Assembly (NCBI GenBank): GCA_002353635.1
Contig: DEKA01000022.1
Coordinates: 68,909-77,838, forward strand
From: Lachnospiraceae bacterium UBA2734
GTDB lineage: Bacteria > Bacillota > Clostridia > Lachnospirales > Lachnospiraceae
Reading direction: 5' to 3'
Length of the DNA: 8,930 nt
Shown here: one piece after another, positions 5,938 to 8,930 of the stretch
Layout: every line of letters starts with the position of its first letter
Position numbering within the stretch: the first letter of the stretch is position 1
Position numbers and translations under genes: made by a program
The notes under the pieces: generated by a model
Told to the model about the DNA's origin: nothing
Databases searched by the model: none
Seen by the model: the letters and a program-made list of their open reading frames with translations, nothing else

Positions 5938-7212
5938 ATGAAAGTACTGCTGGTAGGCGGCGGCGGACGTGAGCATGCGATTGCTGCGGCGATCAGAAAG
6001 AGCCCGCGCGTGGACAAACTGTACTGTGCACCGGGCAATGCCGGCATTGCAGAGATCGCGGAGTGCGTACCGATCGGGGTGATGGAATTCGACAAACTCA
6101 TTGCATTTGCAAGGGAGAAGGAGATCGACCTCACGGTTTGCTCACAGGATGATCCGCTTTGTGCGGGCATTGTGGATGCGTTTGAGGCCGCGGGACTTCG
6201 TATTTTCGGAACGAGAAAGAATGCGGCTATTATTGAGGGATCGAAGGCATTTTCAAAGGATCTGATGAAGCGCTACGGCATTCCTACCGCGGCTTATGAG
6301 ATTTTCACGGATGCTGATCAGGCTATAGACTATCTGCGCACTTCCAAATATCCGATTGTTCTGAAGGCAGACGGCCTTGCGCTGGGCAAGGGCGTACTTA
6401 TCTGCCAGAATTTCAGCGAGGCGGAAGCCGGCGTTAAGGAGATCATGCTGGACAAGAAATTTGGCAGTGCCGGCAATGAGCTCGTCATCGAGGAGTTTAT
6501 GACAGGGCGCGAAGTCTCTGCACTGGCCTTTGTGGACGGCAGACACTACAAGCTTATGACGTCCTCACAGGATCATAAGAGAATCGGTGATGGAGACACA
6601 GGTCTCAACACAGGCGGAATGGGAACATTCTCCCCGAGTCCGTTTTTCACGCCGGAGATTCAGGCGGTCTGCGACAGAACGATTTTCCAGCCGACGGTCG
6701 ATGCCATGGCGAAGGAGGGAAGAACCTTCAAAGGCGTCCTCTATTTTGGCCTGATGCTGACGGCAGACGGACCAAAAGTTGTGGAGTACAACACGAGGTT
6801 CGGCGATCCGGAGACACAGGTTGTGCTGCCCCGCATGAAGACGGACATCATCGATGTCTTCGAGGCGTGCATGAACGGAACACTGGATCAGATCGACCTG
6901 CAGTTTGAGGACAATGCAGCTGTATGCGTCATTCTGGCCAGCGGCGGCTATCCTGTCGCTTATGAGAAGGGGAAAGTTATCCATGGCCTTGACCATTTCA
7001 AGGGAAGAAGCGACGTCTTTGTTTTCCATGCGGGGACAAAGTTCGATGCACAGGGAAATGTCGTCACAAACGGAGGGCGTGTCCTCGGTGTGACAGCGCT
7101 TGCGCCTACTCTGAAGGAAGCCAGAGAAAAGGCCTACAAAGAGGTGCAGTACATATCCTTTGACGGCGCATATATGCGTCATGATATCGGACACGCGCTG
7201 GACGAGATCTGA
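5938..7212 (+). CDS. purD: Phosphoribosylamine-glycine ligase (GAR synthetase)
   Basis: PurD couples 5-phosphoribosylamine and glycine using ATP to give glycinamide ribonucleotide, the second step of IMP synthesis. It is an ATP-grasp enzyme of the cytoplasm. The 424-aa length is usual (E. coli 429). Visible features are the N-domain loop VGGGGREHA at 6-14, KADGLALGKGV at 143-153 in the ATP-grasp domain, EEFMTGREVSALAFVDG, GLNTGGMGTFSPSP at 222-235, and the metal/ATP site EYNTRFGDPETQ at 283-294. The C-terminal domain follows to the end. ATG 5938 lies seven bases after AAAGGA. The product of PurD is the substrate of PurN encoded just upstream, so the two neighbouring genes give consecutive steps. 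It is the last pur gene here; the next gene has its own promoter. Confidence 0.97.
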   Translation: MKVLLVGGGGREHAIAAAIRKSPRVDKLYCAPGNAGIAEIAECVPIGVMEFDKLIAFAREKEIDLTVCSQDDPLCAGIVDAFEAAGLRIFGTRKNAAIIEGSKAFSKDLMKRYGIPTAAYEIFTDADQAIDYLRTSKYPIVLKADGLALGKGVLICQNFSEAEAGVKEIMLDKKFGSAGNELVIEEFMTGREVSALAFVDGRHYKLMTSSQDHKRIGDGDTGLNTGGMGTFSPSPFFTPEIQAVCDRTIFQPTVDAMAKEGRTFKGVLYFGLMLTADGPKVVEYNTRFGDPETQVVLPRMKTDIIDVFEACMNGTLDQIDLQFEDNAAVCVILASGGYPVAYEKGKVIHGLDHFKGRSDVFVFHAGTKFDAQGNVVTNGGRVLGVTALAPTLKEAREKAYKEVQYISFDGAYMRHDIGHALDEI

Positions 7213-7214
7213 AT

Positions 7215-7259
7215 CTGCTCCCCTTCATGCGGGATGAGGGGACAGGCGGAGGGGAGCAG
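7215..7259 (+). other. Hairpin region after purD, possible weak transcript end
   Basis: Ten perfect pairs join ctgctcccct (7215-7224) and aggggagcag (7250-7259). A competing smaller hairpin pairs cccc(t)tcat (7220-7228) with atgagggg (7234-7241) around gcggg. Both cannot form fully because they share the C-run. The bases after the long stem are G-rich with no T-run until GTTTT at 7277-7281, so this is not a canonical intrinsic terminator. It may mark the 3' end of the pur transcript by processing or by protein-assisted termination. Confidence 0.45.
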
Positions 7260-7298
7260 CCAAGGGGGGTAGTGAAGTTTTCCGGCGGTGCTTTGGCA

Positions 7299-7327
7299 TT
7301 GACTCTGGTGTCCTTTACGGATACAAT
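7299..7327 (+). promoter_or_regulatory. Sigma-A-type promoter for the SH3b membrane protein gene
   Basis: TTGACT (7299-7304) and TACAAT (7322-7327) are each one base from consensus and are separated by exactly 17 bases. The likely transcription start is about 7334, giving a leader of about 55 nt before the ribosome site AGGGAG (7374-7379) and ATG 7389. This makes the downstream gene a separate transcription unit from purD. Confidence 0.8.
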
Positions 7328-7388
7328 GGACGATGAGTTTCGTCTTTTATCCGACAATAATCCTTGCAGGAAAAGGGAGATCATAATA

Positions 7389-8666
7389 ATGGTAAGAAAA
7401 ATGAGAATCAAGGCAGCGGTCATGACAGCAATGCTGTCCGCTGCTATTGCACTGGGAACACCCGCGGCAGCTTTTACTGCTTTCGCGGCAACTGGTACTG
7501 TTACTTCTGACAGCGTCAATGTGAGAAGTGATGCAGACACATCCTCCAGCATTGTGGGAACAGCATCCAACGGAGATCAGCTGCAGCTGGGTGATTCCAA
7601 GACAGATGCGACAGGCAACACATGGTATCAGGTGACGCTTGGCGACGGCAGCACAGGCTATATCAGGAGTGATTTTCTGAATGTCGATGACTCGTCCGAC
7701 GGCACAAGCGATGAGTCCGACGAAAATGGCGGCGATGCGACAACGGAGGCACCTGAGGCTTCTTCCGATGGCTCCACCGAAGCGGCGGCAGCAGGACAGA
7801 GCTCCGATCCCAACGCAACAGAGGAGCTGGGCGGATATCAGATCGTCCTTGCACCCGATACGGATGGGACGAATACTTATTTTCTCTACAACAACAATAC
7901 GAGCGAGCGCATGAAGCTCTCCGACATTGATTCTCTTCAGCAGGAGACAAAGGATGCCCAGTCCAAGGCTTCTTCCATCCGGACGAAGTACAGAGCTGTT
8001 GTGATTGCACTTGCGGCACTTCTTCTTGTTGCCGTGATCGGCATTATCGTGCTGATTCTGAGGCTTCGCGATGCCATGGGCAACGGCAGATTTGAGAGAG
8101 ACCTTGTCAACGAGAGACGCGCGGCGAGATCAAGGGACGGAAGCGCTGATGATCTTTCCAGACTTCGCAGAGAGGGGAATGATCGCGGGCGTGCGGTAAG
8201 ATCCCGTCAGGATGCCTATGCGTCCGGCAGTGCCAGAAGGGCCAGAGGCGGAAATGACCTCGATGAGGATGTAAAGACAAGACCCGGCCGGGAAGAGAGA
8301 CGTCAGGAAGGCTACACAAGAGTCCGCACCTCTGACAGAATGGGAAGAGATACAAGACGCGGCTATGACGAGGGTGCCCAGAATGCCGATGGCATGAGGG
8401 AGAGCAGCGCACGCCGTCCGGAGAGGGCAGCAAGAGCTGAGCGCCCCGAGTATGAGGACAGACCGCTGCGCCAGGGCCGTCCTGTACGACAGGAGAGAGA
8501 TTCTTACGCACAGCAGCGTCCGGAGAGAGATCCGTATGCGCAGCAGCGTCCGGTGAACAGATCGGCAAGACCGACAGCGCAGGTACCTTCCCAGAGAAAT
8601 GCAGGCAGCGCGGATGACGATGATTTCGATTACGATTTCCTCAATTTCGACGGAGACGATCAGTGA
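7389..8666 (+). CDS. Signal-peptide, SH3b-domain, single-pass membrane protein with Arg-rich tail
   Basis: No named gene is recognised. The 425-aa product starts with a signal peptide: basic VRKMRIK, hydrophobic residues 9-23, and probable cleavage near Ala33-Ala34. A bacterial SH3 (SH3b, SH3_3-like) domain spans about 35-99, with the typical VNVRSDADTSSSIVG and TWYQVTLGDGSTGYIRSDFL segments. An acidic Ser/Asp/Glu/Ala linker covers 100-148, a short Ala/Asn-rich region follows, then a helical stretch (about 178-201) and one transmembrane helix at 203-224. Residues 225-425 are low-complexity, rich in Arg, Asp and Gly, with a 10-residue duplication, and end in acidic-aromatic DDDDFDYDFLNFDGDD. 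The likely topology is SH3b outside, perhaps contacting cell wall, and the tail in the cytoplasm. ATG 7389 is supported by AGGGAG nine bases upstream and begins the signal peptide; an upstream in-frame start at 7227 would precede the promoter. Function is unknown; envelope sensing or scaffolding is a guess. Confidence 0.85.
   Translation: MVRKMRIKAAVMTAMLSAAIALGTPAAAFTAFAATGTVTSDSVNVRSDADTSSSIVGTASNGDQLQLGDSKTDATGNTWYQVTLGDGSTGYIRSDFLNVDDSSDGTSDESDENGGDATTEAPEASSDGSTEAAAAGQSSDPNATEELGGYQIVLAPDTDGTNTYFLYNNNTSERMKLSDIDSLQQETKDAQSKASSIRTKYRAVVIALAALLLVAVIGIIVLILRLRDAMGNGRFERDLVNERRAARSRDGSADDLSRLRREGNDRGRAVRSRQDAYASGSARRARGGNDLDEDVKTRPGREERRQEGYTRVRTSDRMGRDTRRGYDEGAQNADGMRESSARRPERAARAERPEYEDRPLRQGRPVRQERDSYAQQRPERDPYAQQRPVNRSARPTAQVPSQRNAGSADDDDFDYDFLNFDGDDQ
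8493..8552 (+). repeat. 30-bp tandem duplication encoding ERD(S/P)YAQQRP
   Basis: Two adjacent 30-base units (8493-8522 and 8523-8552) encode residues 369-378 and 379-388 of the SH3b membrane protein, ERDSYAQQRP and ERDPYAQQRP. They differ at a few bases, including the Ser/Pro codon and third positions in Tyr and Ala codons, so the duplication is not very recent. It lies in the disordered cytoplasmic tail. Confidence 0.85.
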
Positions 8667-8706
8667 TCGGACGCCGGCGGCAGATGCGACAATAAGTTGA
8701 CTTGAG

Positions 8707-8749
8707 AGCACCACTGTTATACACTGTGTATAACAGTGGTGCTTCTTTT
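8707..8749 (+). terminator. Strong intrinsic terminator after the SH3b membrane protein gene
   Basis: Seventeen perfect pairs join 8707-8723 and 8727-8743 around loop ctg, followed by the T-rich stretch tctttta. It lies 40 bases after the stop codon. The opposite strand lacks a T-run after the stem, so termination is for + strand transcription. Confidence 0.92.
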
Positions 8750-8752
8750 ACA

Positions 8753-8930
8753 CGCCATCGGTTGCATGATCCCATCGGCGAAACCGCATCCGCGGATTTC
8801 GCCTCGGGGCGCCGCAAAAAACGCGGCGCAGGAAGAATTATTTTCAGGAGTATGCCGATGCATCCTCCTGAAAATAGCAGCCGATGCCGCGATGCGCCAT
8901 CGGTTGCATGATCCCATCGGCGAAACCGCA
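8753..8930 (+). repeat. Tandem array of the palindromic repeat, 142-bp period, running off the right edge
   Basis: Starting four bases after the terminator, the array reads: right half of B (8753-8765), C (8777-8803), D (8809-8829, loop aaaaaac), A (8839-8855 with 8860-8876, one mismatch), B (8877-8886 with 8898-8907), then the first 12 bases of another C (8919-8930). C to C spacing is 142 bases. The left arm of the first B is missing, so the array is truncated against the terminator. Sequence is nearly identical to the purM-purN copy. No gene is visible in the 264 bases after 8666. Confidence 0.9.

Noticed and set aside
8697..8725. Promoter-like TTGACT (8697-8702) with TATACA or TACACT
   Set aside because: The -10 candidates are the terminator stem itself, and spacing to the better one is 15. 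Similarity is most likely chance.
8702..8911. A 69-codon open frame on + through the terminator and repeat
   Set aside because: It starts in the terminator hairpin, is made of terminator and repeat sequence, and has no ribosome site. The matching minus-strand frame (8717-8917) is likewise repeat sequence.

Overview
The window looks like a chromosomal core-metabolism region of a moderately GC-rich member of the Bacillota, most likely family Lachnospiraceae. This is inferred from strong purine-rich Shine-Dalgarno sites, the protein families present and their order (pyrE, a DUF6142-like small membrane protein, an M29 aminopeptidase), and a signal-peptide/SH3b membrane protein. All seven recognisable genes are on the + strand. 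I see no phage, transposase, CRISPR, tRNA or rRNA.

Layout. (1) 1-3226: pyrE, a 107-aa three-helix membrane protein and a long M29-family aminopeptidase, joined by two 4-nt stop/start overlaps and so probably translationally coupled. pyrE is probably the end of a pyrimidine operon that begins off the left edge. A strong intrinsic-terminator-like hairpin lies inside the coding sequence of the small membrane protein. (2) 3227-7212: purE, purM, purN, purD, four enzymes of IMP synthesis (steps 2, 3, 5 and the carboxylation step). In contrast to the first block, each gene is preceded by about 100-155 nt of hairpin-rich spacer that ends at the Shine-Dalgarno site. purF, purC, purL, purB, purH and purK are not in the window. 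(3) 7213-8749: a separate unit with its own sigma-A-type promoter, a 425-aa membrane protein (signal peptide, SH3b, acidic linker, one membrane helix, Arg-rich cytoplasmic tail with acidic C-terminus) and a classical intrinsic terminator. (4) 8750-8930: tandem copies of a structured repeat, running off the right edge.

The most unusual element is a modular palindromic repeat family, called here A-B-C-D. A is a 17-bp hairpin, B a 10-bp hairpin, C a bulged 11-bp hairpin and D a 7-bp hairpin followed directly by a Shine-Dalgarno-like sequence. It occurs at four loci, always in the same orientation as the genes: C alone before pyrE, A-B-C-D before purN, C-D before purD, and a 142-bp-period tandem array after the last terminator. 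One D stem pair changes from T-A to C-G between copies, which supports a structural RNA. Hairpin A buries its own Shine-Dalgarno and ATG, and in the purN copy that reading frame stays open into purN.
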